A stretch of DNA of 64,000 nt from Salinibacter grassmerensis (lineage in GTDB: Bacteria; Bacteroidota; Rhodothermia; Rhodothermales; Salinibacteraceae). The position numbers and the translations under genes were made by a program. Of the stretch, positions 20,174 through 28,528 are shown piece by piece. The notes under the pieces were generated by a model, which was not told where the DNA came from, ran no database searches, and saw nothing but the letters and a program-made list of their open reading frames with translations. The DNA is taken from the NCBI RefSeq assembly GCF_947077765.1, contig NZ_CAMTTF010000004.1, positions 62,001-126,000 of the forward strand, written 5' to 3'. The first letter of the stretch is position 1, and every line of letters starts with the position of its first letter.

Positions 20174-20791
20174 TCGTTCAATTCAAGTAGAACCAGATTG
20201 AGAGACGGGCCCATCCGCCGTGCCGCTGCAACGGTCCACGAGGAGGGCCGACGTAGGCCTTCCCACGGGCGTCCCGTCGTAGGGGCCCCACGGGACGAGA
20301 GACGAAGGAACGACCCTACGGTCCCAACGGGCGGGACGCGACCAGCACACGGGCCAACCACCGGGCCTGAAGGGGAAGGAGAACGGCCCGCTCCGCCGGT
20401 GGGTCTTTGAGAATCCGAGACTGAGGACGGAGGGTGTCCCAGATGGGCCGCTGCTCTCGTCGCACACTGCGCCCCCTAGACACCGCCCATTGTGAGAACT
20501 GCTGGACGAGTCGGGCGAGCCTCCGGAACGGCAGCGCAACGAGCGCCGGGCAGGTCCAGAACAACAGAAAGAGACGCATGAAAAGGCTCGCCGTCCGGAT
20601 TGGAGTTGACGGTTACCAAAAATAACAGGGTTGATGTAATTGTTTCCCCGATAGGTGCCGCGGCTTCTTCTCTCCTCCAAATTGTTGGGGGTTTCACCCG
20701 CCGGGGCCCCGCCCTCTTGTTACTTCTCCACCGAGTCGGCCACTTTGTGGAGCGCCTCATCCGGTCTTGTTCTCGTCGACCCTTACTCCCC
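20174..20791. other. Upstream region between secD and lysophospholipase genes
   Basis: This 618-base divergent region must hold the promoters of secD (minus) and the alpha/beta hydrolase (plus). It contains one candidate small gene (20316-20579, minus). The part nearest the hydrolase is AT-richer than its surroundings (20600-20660, with TTGACGGTTACC and TTGATGTAATTG), which is where a promoter would be expected, but no spacing is convincing enough to call. No repeat was seen. Confidence 0.4.
20316..20579 (-). CDS. Candidate small Arg-rich protein with hydrophobic N-terminus
   Basis: An 87-codon frame with an ATG start encodes a protein whose first ~20 residues are hydrophobic (MRLFLLFWTCPALVALP), followed by a basic amphipathic region (RRLARLVQQFSQWAV, then WDTLRPQSRIL) and a Leu/Ala/Arg-rich end. 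The composition is less random than the neighbouring open frames: Trp and Leu are well placed, and there is little Ser/Arg/Pro shadow pattern. It lies 151 bases upstream of secD on the same strand. No family is recognised, and the frame may still be chance in GC-rich DNA. Confidence 0.35.
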   Translation of the reverse strand: MRLFLLFWTCPALVALPFRRLARLVQQFSQWAVSRGRSVRREQRPIWDTLRPQSRILKDPPAERAVLLPLQARWLARVLVASRPLGP

Positions 20792-21646
20792 ATGCCGCCT
20801 TCCACCGAAGCGGATACGTTCCGCACCTACGATGGCCTCTCGCTCGCGACGCGACAGTGGATGCCGAGTGGGCCCCCGAAAGCACACGTTCTTCTGGTGC
20901 ATGGCTACGCCGAGCACTGTGGCCGGTACGACCACGTCGCGGATGCCCTCGTGGGGCAGGGGGCCGCCGTCCATGCCTATGATCAACGGGGCCACGGGCG
21001 CTCGGAGGGACGGCAGGCCTACGTGGATCACTTTGAGCAGTACCTCGCAGACCTCGATGCGTTTCGGCTGCACGTCGCCCCCGAGGACGAAAAGCCGGTT
21101 GTTCTCTTCGGCCACAGCATGGGCGGGCTCGTCACGTTGCTCTACGTCTTGAACCGCCGTCCCGAGGTTCACGGTCTACTGCTCAGTGCCCCCGCCATCG
21201 AGGTGAACCCCGACCTCGCCCCGGTCTTACGCCGCACGGCTCAGGTCCTCGGCCGCTTCGCTCCCACCCTGCCAACCGTGCGCTCCCCGCAGGGATCAAT
21301 CTCTCGGGATCCGGCGGTCCTAGAAGACGCAATGAACGACCCACTCAACTACCACGGGCGCACCCTCGCCCGCACCGGCGCCGAACTCTTGCGGGCCGGG
21401 AACGAGGCCCAGCATCGCCTCCATGAGCTGACGACCCCGTTTCTCGTGTTTCACGGCACGGCGGATCCCCTCGTCTCACCCACCGGAAGCCGACATCTAC
21501 ACGAGCAGGCCTCCGCCCCCGACAAGACCCTCAAGCTCTACGACGGCCTCTACCACGAGACCCTCAACGAGCCGGAGCGCGAACACGTTCTCGGAGACGT
21601 GAGCACCTGGCTCGCAGAACGGTTGCCTACCGATCCGACCCCGTAA
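20792..21646 (+). CDS. Alpha/beta hydrolase, monoacylglycerol lipase/lysophospholipase type
   Basis: This 284-residue serine hydrolase of the 'Hydrolase_4' lysophospholipase group probably cleaves monoacylglycerols or lysophospholipids. The oxyanion region HGYAEHCGRY (about 31-40), YDQRGHGRSEG, the nucleophile elbow FGHSMGG (about 109-115), the acid in FHGTADPLVSP and the histidine in GLYHETLNE make up the full catalytic set. The ATG at 20792 is chosen; the open frame extends to 20600 but the extra 64 residues are not family-like. Its last 20 bases overlap the end of the convergent SIMPL gene. Confidence 0.9.
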   Translation: MPPSTEADTFRTYDGLSLATRQWMPSGPPKAHVLLVHGYAEHCGRYDHVADALVGQGAAVHAYDQRGHGRSEGRQAYVDHFEQYLADLDAFRLHVAPEDEKPVVLFGHSMGGLVTLLYVLNRRPEVHGLLLSAPAIEVNPDLAPVLRRTAQVLGRFAPTLPTVRSPQGSISRDPAVLEDAMNDPLNYHGRTLARTGAELLRAGNEAQHRLHELTTPFLVFHGTADPLVSPTGSRHLHEQASAPDKTLKLYDGLYHETLNEPEREHVLGDVSTWLAERLPTDPTP

Positions 21647-22370
21647 GGAGGCCGAACGTCACCTGCACCTGGGCCGAGACTTCAATTTCCCCAGCGGCAT
21701 ATGCCTCCGGCTCTTCCTGACCGGTGCTGGTGGTCTTGGCCATCTCCATACGGGCCACCCGGGGCTGGGGACGCACGAAGTCGAAGCTTTGCTCGTTGAT
21801 GGTCCGCACGGCCCCGAGCCGGGCGTCGAGCGTCTCCGAGAGGAGGCGGGCCTTCTCACGGGCCGCCCGGGCCGCCTCGCGCAGTGCCTCGTTGCGGAAC
21901 TGCGTCCGATCGCTCAGCTGATAGTCAATATTGTCCACCCGGTTCGCCCCGCTGTTTACGATGTCGGCCACGAGCTGAGGAAGCAGTTCCAGTCGATCGA
22001 GCTCGACCACCACCTGACGGGTGGCCTCGTAGCCCACCCGCTCGCGTTGGTTTTTCTCGTCGTTGTACTCGTACCGGGGCTGGAGGCGGAGGCGCTCCAT
22101 GCGCATCTTTTCGTCCGGGACGTCGAGGGCGCGCACCGCGTTGAGGGCGTCTTTGGCACTGGAGGCGTTCTGGCTGCGGGCCTGCTCGGCCGTCGCCGCC
22201 CGCGTGACCACCCCGAACCGAACGACGGCCTGGTCGGGCTGCGCTGTGACGGTGCCCTCCCCGCTCACGGACACGGTCGATCGGTCGTCGTCCTGCGCGG
22301 CGACGGGTCCCGCCACGGCAAAAAAGGCCGCAAAGACGACGAGCCAGAAGGAGCGGACGTGACAAGACAT
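21627..22370 (-). CDS. Secreted SIMPL-domain (DUF541) protein
   Basis: A signal peptide (1-25, ending AGPVAAQ) is followed by a single SIMPL domain: VSVSGEGTVTAQPDQAVVRFGV, then a long helical NALNAVRAL-type section, then IDYQLSDRTQFRNEALREAAR and AREKARLLSETL. SIMPL proteins are periplasmic or secreted, form ring-like oligomers in some species, and have no settled enzymatic role. The length, 247 residues, is typical. It lies 144 bases beyond asnS on the same strand. The gene ends inside the end of the convergent hydrolase gene (20-base overlap). Confidence 0.9.
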   Translation of the reverse strand: MSCHVRSFWLVVFAAFFAVAGPVAAQDDDRSTVSVSGEGTVTAQPDQAVVRFGVVTRAATAEQARSQNASSAKDALNAVRALDVPDEKMRMERLRLQPRYEYNDEKNQRERVGYEATRQVVVELDRLELLPQLVADIVNSGANRVDNIDYQLSDRTQFRNEALREAARAAREKARLLSETLDARLGAVRTINEQSFDFVRPQPRVARMEMAKTTSTGQEEPEAYAAGEIEVSAQVQVTFGLLTGSDR

Positions 22371-22514
22371 CGGAGAAAGGGGCTGGATGAGAACAACGCA
22401 GATGACACTCGGGTCTTCAGAACGGGTCGGCGACCAGAATTCGTACTACTGTTCTTGCACCTGTTACAGGTCCAGCAGGCCCGCGGGCCATGTGCCCTCG
22501 ACTTTTTCTACCTC

Positions 22515-24077
22515 TTACGGGTGCAGGCGCGCAATCGTCCGCGGGAAGGGAATGGTCTCACGCACGTGGTCGCGGCCGGTAATCCAGGAGACCGTCCGCT
22601 CCAGGCCCAGCCCGAATCCGCTGTGGGGCACTGAGCCGAACTTGCGTAGGTCGAGGTACCAGTCGAACACCTCCTCCGGCAGGTCATGCGCCTCGATCTG
22701 CTCCTTCAGGAAGTCGAGGTCCGTCGCCCGCTCGCCCCCGCCAATGATCTCGCCGTAGCCCTCCGGCGCGAGCACGTCGATGCCCATCGCCAGGCGATCG
22801 TCGTCCGGGTCGCGCTTCATGTAGAAGGCCTTGATCTCGGCGGGGAATCGGTGCACGATGACGGGACGATCAAAGTGCCACGTGAGCACCGTCTCGTCGT
22901 CGCCGCCGAAGTCGGAGCCCCACTCAAACGTCTGCGCCGACTCCTTCCAGTCCGGCAGGTTGCGGAGGGCCTCCTCAATCTCGTCGACGCGCTTGTTGAT
23001 CTCGATCTCGCGGGCGTCAATCTTGCGCTTCACGTGCTTCTTCGCCTGGCCGCGGCGCTTCTGGTTCTCCTCTTTCTCCTCCAGAAGCTCGGCCTTTTCC
23101 TCCTTTAGTGCCTCCATCCGGGCATCAATCATCTCGGCCGTCTCGTCGCTACGGAGCAGATCCACCGCCTCGTCGTAGCTGATTCGAGGGAACGGCGCTT
23201 CCACCTGTTCGAGGACGGACGTGTCCCGGTCCAGCGCCTCCAGCTCTTCCTCGCAGTCCTCTAGGACGGCCTGGACAATGTGGGCCACGAAGTCCTCCGC
23301 GAGTTGGGCATTCATCTCCAGATCGTAGAACGCCATCTCCGGCTCGATCATCCAAAACTCGGTGAGATGGCGCCGGGTGGCCGACTTCTCTGCCCGGAAT
23401 GTGGGGCCGAACGTGTAGACTTTGCCGTAGGCCATGGCCATCGCCTCCCCGTGCAGCTGTCCGCTCTGGGTGAGGTAGGCGCTCTCGTCGTCGAAGTAGT
23501 CCAGGTCAAACAGCGTGGACGTCCCCTCCACAGCATTTCCCGTCAAGACGGGCGCGTCGGTCTGGAGGAACCCGCGCTCCTGGAAAAAATCGTGGATGGC
23601 CGTCTCGACACGGTTGCGGATGCGCATGACCGCCCACTGGCTCTCGCTCCGGAGCCACAGGTGGCGGTGCTCCATCAGAAAGTCGATTCCGTGCTCCTTC
23701 GGAGTGACGGGGTAGTCCCCCGACTCCCCGATCCGCTCGATGGCGTCCGCCTGCAGTTCGTACCCCCCTGGCGCGCGCTCGTCCGCACTCACGGAGCCGG
23801 TAATTTCGAGCGCGGCCTCCTGCCGCACGTCGTCGGCGACGGCCCAGCTGTCCTCGTCCACCGCGTCCTGCGGCACCACGCACTGCACGAAGCCGGAGCC
23901 GTCGCGCAGGATCAGGAACTTGATGCCCCCGGAGCCGCGCTGGTTGTGGAGCCAGCCCTTCAGGGTGACCGTCTCGTCGACGTGATCGGCGAGGTCCTCG
24001 ATGCGGGTAAAGTCTTCGATGGTTCCGTCCTCGCGGTCGGGACTGAGCATCGGGGCGGAGGAGTCGGCGTCGGACAT
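22515..24077 (-). CDS. asnS: Asparaginyl-tRNA synthetase
   Basis: AsnRS charges tRNA-Asn. The 520-residue class II enzyme shows the OB-fold anticodon domain ([20 protein letters not shown]), motif 1, motif 2 ([21 protein letters not shown]) and motif 3 ([15 protein letters not shown] near the end). Compared with typical AsnRS (about 465 residues) it carries an extra, highly charged helical stretch of about 65 residues (around 312-380: [20 protein letters not shown] onward) between the motif 2 region and [12 protein letters not shown]. The ATG at 24077 is chosen; the 27 residues upstream in frame are not family-like. The enzyme implies direct Asn-tRNA charging rather than only the amidotransferase route. 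Confidence 0.95.
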   Translation of the reverse strand: MSDADSSAPMLSPDREDGTIEDFTRIEDLADHVDETVTLKGWLHNQRGSGGIKFLILRDGSGFVQCVVPQDAVDEDSWAVADDVRQEAALEITGSVSADERAPGGYELQADAIERIGESGDYPVTPKEHGIDFLMEHRHLWLRSESQWAVMRIRNRVETAIHDFFQERGFLQTDAPVLTGNAVEGTSTLFDLDYFDDESAYLTQSGQLHGEAMAMAYGKVYTFGPTFRAEKSATRRHLTEFWMIEPEMAFYDLEMNAQLAEDFVAHIVQAVLEDCEEELEALDRDTSVLEQVEAPFPRISYDEAVDLLRSDETAEMIDARMEALKEEKAELLEEKEENQKRRGQAKKHVKRKIDAREIEINKRVDEIEEALRNLPDWKESAQTFEWGSDFGGDDETVLTWHFDRPVIVHRFPAEIKAFYMKRDPDDDRLAMGIDVLAPEGYGEIIGGGERATDLDFLKEQIEAHDLPEEVFDWYLDLRKFGSVPHSGFGLGLERTVSWITGRDHVRETIPFPRTIARLHP

Positions 24078-24195
24078 GCGTCGGAGAGGGATGGGTGAGA
24101 ACGAGTGACGGACGAGACAGAGCACCGTGCGGACGAACGCACCGTCAACGTGATACATCGGCGCGGGCTGAGGTTCCTCCCCGTAACGGCCTTCG

Positions 24196-25059
24196 TCAGA
24201 CGATCATCCACCGCACAAGCGCAGGGATGAGGGGCCACGCCACGACCAGATCGGCGAGGAAGGCATCGCGGGGCCGCGACGGGTCTAGTCCCCAGACCGT
24301 ACCCCCCATGAGCAAGAGGCCCACGGCGTCAACCCCGATGAGCACCGGGGTCGTCGCGACAGTGGCCCACCCCAGGGCCCCGAGGGCCGCAACGAGGAGC
24401 CCACTCGTCGCCGTCCATTGCACCCGTCGCAGCGTCCACTGTGGCGCCCAGGGCGCAAGGCCGGCCTCGGTGTCGCCCCGACGGTCGCCCCAGTCCGCAA
24501 GCATCAGGTTGGGCAGGATGAACAGCGTACGGTACCCGAAGAACAAGAGCGCTTCGCTCCCGGCCGTAGATCCTGCCTCCATAAAAGGAAGCAATGCCCC
24601 ACCGGCGGCCCAGGTCGTGGCGATGGCCCCCGGCTTTGCGAGCCCGACGAGCACAGGGCGCTCCCCCGCCCACGACCGGACGTGCAGGACCGCCACGCCC
24701 CCCAGTGCCGCCGTCCCCAGGAGCGTGGCCCACTCCAGGTACGGAAGCAGTGCTCCACCGACCGCGAGGAGCCCCCCCGTCTCGGTCGCCAGCCACCCCT
24801 GATGCGCCCGGATCCACGCCACCCGCTCCGGACGGTTGAGACGATCTTCGGGGGAGGCGCCCCACACCCGATCCGCCGCGTAGATTAGCGTGACGCCGCA
24901 AAAGCCCACGACCAGCAGCGGAAGGTCCATGGGCAGGCCGAAGAGGCCGTACGTGCCCGACATCAGCGCCACGGCGACGCCACCAACCGGGGCCGGGTCG
25001 TGGTACAGAGCGCCCATCAGTCCAAATCTCGATGGACCAACGGGACGTGATGGTGACAT
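24196..25059 (-). CDS. UbiA-superfamily-like polytopic membrane protein
   Basis: This 287-residue protein has about eight hydrophobic segments. Two polar motifs stand out: [20 protein letters not shown] (about 60-79), which sits where the first Asp-rich motif of UbiA prenyltransferases falls, and [17 protein letters not shown] (about 187-203), which contains the D-x2-D-x3-D pattern of the second motif. The similarity to UbiA is weak and the first motif lacks the usual NDxxD, so substrate and reaction are unknown. It lies upstream of asnS on the same strand (118 bases apart). Confidence 0.6.
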   Translation of the reverse strand: MSPSRPVGPSRFGLMGALYHDPAPVGGVAVALMSGTYGLFGLPMDLPLLVVGFCGVTLIYAADRVWGASPEDRLNRPERVAWIRAHQGWLATETGGLLAVGGALLPYLEWATLLGTAALGGVAVLHVRSWAGERPVLVGLAKPGAIATTWAAGGALLPFMEAGSTAGSEALLFFGYRTLFILPNLMLADWGDRRGDTEAGLAPWAPQWTLRRVQWTATSGLLVAALGALGWATVATTPVLIGVDAVGLLLMGGTVWGLDPSRPRDAFLADLVVAWPLIPALVRWMIV

Positions 25060-25228
25060 ACGGCAGAAAGCGCGTCGTGGGTACCGCCCTGTGCACAGCG
25101 TGGGATTCTCAACGAAACCGTAAAGTCATACCTTGTTGTCCCCGCGCCCTTCCGATTCGCAAGGGCCCCCAACGAATTGTTCATGGCAATTCTCCCTCGA
25201 AACGATTAGCATGAACGTCGGCCGACAC

Positions 25229-25240
25229 GGAAGCGCTTCC
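25229..25240. promoter_or_regulatory. Perfect palindrome, candidate LacI/GalR-type operator of pckA
   Basis: GGAAGCGCTTCC is a perfect 12-base palindrome whose core AAGCGCTT fits the AA-n-CG-n-TT half-site logic of LacI/GalR-family operators. It lies 82 bases before the pckA ATG. A near-identical 16-base context (CGGAAGCG[C/G]TTCCAAA) occurs upstream of fbp at 49943-49954, and both genes are gluconeogenic, which is why it is listed. Confidence 0.5.
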
Positions 25241-25322
25241 AAAAGCTGTTTTGTCTCTTGCCGGGTTTCCTTCCGCGGGAGGCACCGCTTGCACAGACTT
25301 CGCGGACCAATTCAACGCCACG

Positions 25323-26930
25323 ATGCCTCTTCCCGATCACGTGACGTCTCACCTCCGTTCCCTCCAGCTCGCCCCCGACACGGTACACTACAACCTGAAG
25401 CGGCCCCGCCTCTACGAAGAGGCCCTCGACCGCAATGAGGGGCGGCTCGCCGCGGACGGCCCACTCGTGACCCGCACGGCCCCGTACACGGGCCGAAGCC
25501 CCAACGATCGATTCATCGTCCGCGACGCGTCGGTGGCCGACCAGATCAACTGGGGCGACGTGAACCAGCCCACGGACCGGGCTACGTTCAACCATCTCCA
25601 CGGGCGGATGGCCGAGCACGCCGAGGGGCGTGACCTCTTTGTGCAGGATCTCCACGCCGGATGGGACGAGTCGTACCGCCTTCCCGTCCGCATCATCACC
25701 GAAAAGGCGTGGCACAGCCTGTTCGCACGCAACATGTTTGTGCGGCCGGACGGCCCCGTGCCGGACTCGTTCGAGCCCGGGTTTACCGTGGTGGACCTTT
25801 GCGAGTTTGAGGCCGATCCGGAACGGGACGGGACCAACTCCGAGGCCGCGATCTTCGTCGACATTGCCCAGAACCTGATCCTGATCGGCGGCACGCACTA
25901 CGGCGGCGAGATCAAAAAGTCCATTTTCTCGGTCCTCAACTATCTCCTCCCCGAGGAGGGCGTGCTGCCCATGCACTGCTCGGCGAACGAGGGGGACGAC
26001 GGGGACACCGCGGTCTTCTTTGGCCTGAGCGGCACCGGCAAGACCACCCTCTCGGCCGACGCGAGCCGCACGCTCATCGGCGACGACGAGCACGGCTGGA
26101 GCGACCGGGGCGTCTACAACTTCGAGGGCGGCTGCTACGCAAAGATGATCGATATCACCCCAAAAAGTGAGCCCGAAATCTACGGCACGACGGAGGAGTT
26201 CGGGACCATCCTGGAGAATGTGATCGTGGATCCCAACACCCGCGAGCCGGACTTTTCGGACGACACGATCACCCAGAACACACGCGGCTCGTATCCCCTC
26301 CACCGCATCCCCAACGCCTCCTCGGACGGCCAGGGCGGGCATCCGGACCACATTCTCTTCCTGACGTACGACGCGTTTGGCGTGCTGCCCCCGGTCTCGG
26401 AGCTCACCCCCGCACAGGCGATGTATCACTTCTTGAGCGGATACACGGCTAAGGTCGCCGGTACCGAGGCAGGGGTAAACGAACCGAAGGCCACCTTCAG
26501 CACCTGCTTTGGCGAGCCGTTCATGGTACGCGATCCATCGGTGTACGCCGAGCTCCTCGGCCAGAAAATTCGTCGGTACGACACCGACTGCTGGCTCGTG
26601 AACACGGGCATGACGGGCGGTCCCTACGGAGAGGGACACCGCATTGCACTGGACCACACGCGGGCCATGGTGGACGCGATCCTCAACGACACCCTGAGTG
26701 ACGCTTCCCGCACCCAAGACCCGGTCTTTGGGCTCTCCGTTCCCGCCCGGGTCCCCGGCGCTCCGACCGCTCTCTTGACGCCCCGCAAGACGTGGGATGA
26801 CGCGGAAGCGTACGACCGACATGCCCGCGAGCTGGCCGACGCCTTTGCCGACAACTTTGAGACGTACGTGGACCAGGTTGGGACGGAGGTTCGCGCCGCC
26901 GGCCCGTCGCTGGAGAGAGCACACGGCTGA
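25323..26930 (+). CDS. pckA: Phosphoenolpyruvate carboxykinase (ATP)
   Basis: PckA converts oxaloacetate and ATP to PEP, the entry step of gluconeogenesis. The 535-residue protein has the R-binding TGRSPNDRFIV near the N-terminus, GGTHYGGEIKKS (Mn/substrate lysine region), the kinase-1a P-loop GLSGTGKTTLSAD (from residue 234), kinase-2 IGDDEHGW and NTGMTGGPYGEG near the C-terminal adenine-binding region. The ATG at 25323 gives the family length. The upstream region of 263 bases carries a palindrome at 25229-25240 shared with fbp, suggesting common control of gluconeogenesis. Confidence 0.97.
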   Translation: MPLPDHVTSHLRSLQLAPDTVHYNLKRPRLYEEALDRNEGRLAADGPLVTRTAPYTGRSPNDRFIVRDASVADQINWGDVNQPTDRATFNHLHGRMAEHAEGRDLFVQDLHAGWDESYRLPVRIITEKAWHSLFARNMFVRPDGPVPDSFEPGFTVVDLCEFEADPERDGTNSEAAIFVDIAQNLILIGGTHYGGEIKKSIFSVLNYLLPEEGVLPMHCSANEGDDGDTAVFFGLSGTGKTTLSADASRTLIGDDEHGWSDRGVYNFEGGCYAKMIDITPKSEPEIYGTTEEFGTILENVIVDPNTREPDFSDDTITQNTRGSYPLHRIPNASSDGQGGHPDHILFLTYDAFGVLPPVSELTPAQAMYHFLSGYTAKVAGTEAGVNEPKATFSTCFGEPFMVRDPSVYAELLGQKIRRYDTDCWLVNTGMTGGPYGEGHRIALDHTRAMVDAILNDTLSDASRTQDPVFGLSVPARVPGAPTALLTPRKTWDDAEAYDRHARELADAFADNFETYVDQVGTEVRAAGPSLERAHG

Positions 26931-27302
26931 TGCAAGAGACGGAAGGAGGCCCCAATTGCTATCAGTTTGGCCCTTTGACGCCACGAGGAGTGTAGACTAC
27001 GGCGTTGAAACCGCCATCCGGACGGAGCGTGTGAAGACAGACCAGGAGTCCCGATGGCGGAGACGCCAATCACGGTACCCGGACCCGAGAGGTGGTGTGC
27101 CCATACCAACCACAGCCCCCAAACCGAAAGAGCAATAGGAACGACGGCAGAAGATTGGTGGTGATTCGCCCCTCGGCAAACTTCCCTGTGGGGCCGCGAC
27201 CAATCGTAAAGGGGCCAGACCGTCTCGGGCCGCATTCGCTGTCTCACTCCGACCTGCAGGAACAGATTGGCGCCTTGGGCCTCCGCTGATCGGCGCTCCG
27301 AG
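26931..27302. other. Gene-poor region after pckA
   Basis: No convincing gene was found here. Open frames on both strands are short or have a chance-like composition, and the base composition is patchier and less GC-rich than in neighbouring genes. Together with the Uma2-like remnant that follows, the region from 26931 to about 27544 looks like decayed accessory DNA. No terminal inverted repeats or intact transposase was seen. Confidence 0.4.
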
Positions 27303-27548
27303 ATGAAAGAGACTGGCGGCCCACCGATGTTTGCTCCCGGAATTGGGATTGAGGGAATGGAAGACGTCAACAGGATAGACGCGATGCACAAGAGATGTGC
27401 CCTCTACCGGGAGGCTGGCGCCGACGGGGTCTGGATCGTGGGCCCAGAGAGACCGGTTCAGTTCTTCGGCGAGGGGAGGAGGGAGCGGCCAGACTTCGTG
27501 CCTGACGTCCCCGGTCGCGTGCAGTTTGAAGGCCACACCGATCCATGA
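27303..27548 (+). pseudogene. Uma2 (DUF820)-like endonuclease remnant
   Basis: An 81-codon frame from the ATG at 27303 ends with a stretch resembling the C-terminal half of Uma2/DUF820 nuclease-fold proteins: KRCALYREAGADGVWIVGPE, then PVQFFGEGRRERPDFVPDVP. In the family this corresponds to '...LYREAGVxEYWIVDPE...'. The N-terminal half, with the first catalytic acid residues, is not found upstream in any frame, so it is read as a 5'-truncated relic. The stop codon overlaps the ATG of the following small membrane protein gene (ATGA). Confidence 0.45.
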
Positions 27549-27688
27549 GTGGATGCCCCATACATTCCGGCGATGAGTCGCCCTCCTCCACCGATCGGTC
27601 CGCCTCCGTACGGTGGGACTTCATCTTCCTGGGTCTGGCCGTGGGGATGCTAACCTTGATCCTGGCCGTGGCCTTACAATTGCCCTAG
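27545..27688 (+). CDS. Small single-span membrane protein, 47 residues
   Basis: The frame runs ATG at 27545 to TAG at 27686. The N-terminal ~25 residues are hydrophilic (MSGCPIHSGDESPSSTDRSA), followed by WDFIFLGLAVGMLTLILAVA, a clear single membrane span that ends three residues before the C-terminus (LQLP). The polar-then-hydrophobic layout is what a real tail-anchored small protein looks like and is unlikely in a shadow frame. The ATG overlaps the stop of the Uma2-like remnant by ATGA. No homologue is recognised; confirmation needs conservation or expression. Confidence 0.5.
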   Translation: MSGCPIHSGDESPSSTDRSASVRWDFIFLGLAVGMLTLILAVALQLP

Positions 27689-27784
27689 TGGTGGACGCAG
27701 CCCATCGTCCGTTTCACCCCACCGCTCCATCCGCACCGGAGCGAAATGCACTTTTAAACACAGGAGTTCGGGGGACCCCAATAG

Positions 27785-27819
27785 AAAAAGCCCTGCTTTC
27801 TCACTGAAAGCAGGGCTTT
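27785..27819 (-). terminator. Terminator of tRNA-Gly(GCC)
   Basis: A perfect 14-bp stem (AAAGCCCTGCTTTC at 27787-27800 with 27806-27819) closes a five-base loop. On the minus strand it is followed by a T run (forward AAAAA at 27785-27789). It sits 20 bases past the 3' end of tRNA-Gly and probably ends that transcript. Confidence 0.8.
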
Positions 27820-27838
27820 GCGGTCTGCGTGTTTGTGG

Positions 27839-27911
27839 AGCGGGCGATGGGAGTCGAACCCACGACCTTCTGCATGGCAAGCAGATGCTCTAGCCGCTGA
27901 GCTACGCCCGC
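27839..27911 (-). tRNA. tRNA-Gly (GCC)
   Basis: The reverse complement forms a standard cloverleaf: acceptor GCGGGCG/CGCCCGC, D stem GCTC/GAGC, anticodon stem TCTGC/GCAGA with loop TTGCCAT (anticodon GCC, reading GGC/GGU), T arm GTGGG-TTCGACT-CCCAT and discriminator T. CCA is not encoded. It stands alone, with its own hairpin terminator, 45 bases from the end of the acetyltransferase gene. Confidence 0.95.
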
Positions 27912-27956
27912 GTCATAATCTATTCTCTGAGACGAGCCTGTCTCGGGTGCGTTCCG

Positions 27957-28481
27957 CTAAAAGCCAATCTTTTTGGATCCTTCGTCGTCCGTCGTGTCCT
28001 CAGCGCCCTCGTGCTCGACCGCCAACGTAACGGTAAGCGGACGGGCCTCTTGCGCCGCCCAGAAGGCCTGCGCCTCCTCATTGGCCGCGAGGACGTTGAG
28101 GCGAAGGCGCTGCGCCCCGATTCGATCCGTCCAGTCGCGCACCGCCTCCACGAGCTGGCTGCCCAGGCCCTGCCGCCGCTCGTCCGGCCGAACATACAGC
28201 TCGTCGATGAAGACCTCCGAGCTCTCCGCGTAGATGGGCGGCGGGCCCCACCGATGCGCCGTGGCAAAGCCCGCGACCTCGCCGTCTACCTCCGCCACGT
28301 ACACACGGTACGTCTCGTCGTCGAGCCATTGGGGGAAGTCATTTTCCCACCGGTCCCGGGCGTCCTCCGCAATGCCGAAGCGCTCCTCCATCGCCTCCTG
28401 CTCGTCGAGAAGCTGCGCCCACAGGTCGCCCACCGCGGCTTGATGATCGGGCTGGGCGCGTCGCACGTCGGGAAAGGCCAT
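27957..28481 (-). CDS. GNAT family N-acetyltransferase
   Basis: This 174-residue protein has the GNAT fold: VYVAEVDGEVAGFATAHRW (about 60-78), motif A with the acetyl-CoA pyrophosphate loop in VDELYV-like IDELYVRPDERRQGLGSQLV (about 93-112; Q/R-x-x-G-x-G/A present as RRQGLG), then LNVLAANEEAQAFWAAQ. The substrate cannot be read. The strongly acidic C-terminal tail (EHEGAEDTTDDEGS) is typical of this genome. It lies downstream of asd on the same strand. Confidence 0.9.
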   Translation of the reverse strand: MAFPDVRRAQPDHQAAVGDLWAQLLDEQEAMEERFGIAEDARDRWENDFPQWLDDETYRVYVAEVDGEVAGFATAHRWGPPPIYAESSEVFIDELYVRPDERRQGLGSQLVEAVRDWTDRIGAQRLRLNVLAANEEAQAFWAAQEARPLTVTLAVEHEGAEDTTDDEGSKKIGF

Positions 28482-28528
28482 GGAGAATTGTGTCGTGAGA
28501 AGCAGGACAGGCAGGCTACGCGTCGCCG

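Noticed and set aside
18155-20410. A 751-codon open frame on the plus strand opposite secD.
   Set aside because: It mirrors secD codons and has the His/Arg/Gly/Leu-rich composition of antisense frames in GC-rich DNA; secD on the other strand is unambiguous.
25206-26984. A 592-codon open frame on the minus strand opposite pckA.
   Set aside because: pckA is certain by motifs. The antisense frame has no domain, repeats Val/Arg/His/Gly patterns of reversed codons and starts in an intergenic region.
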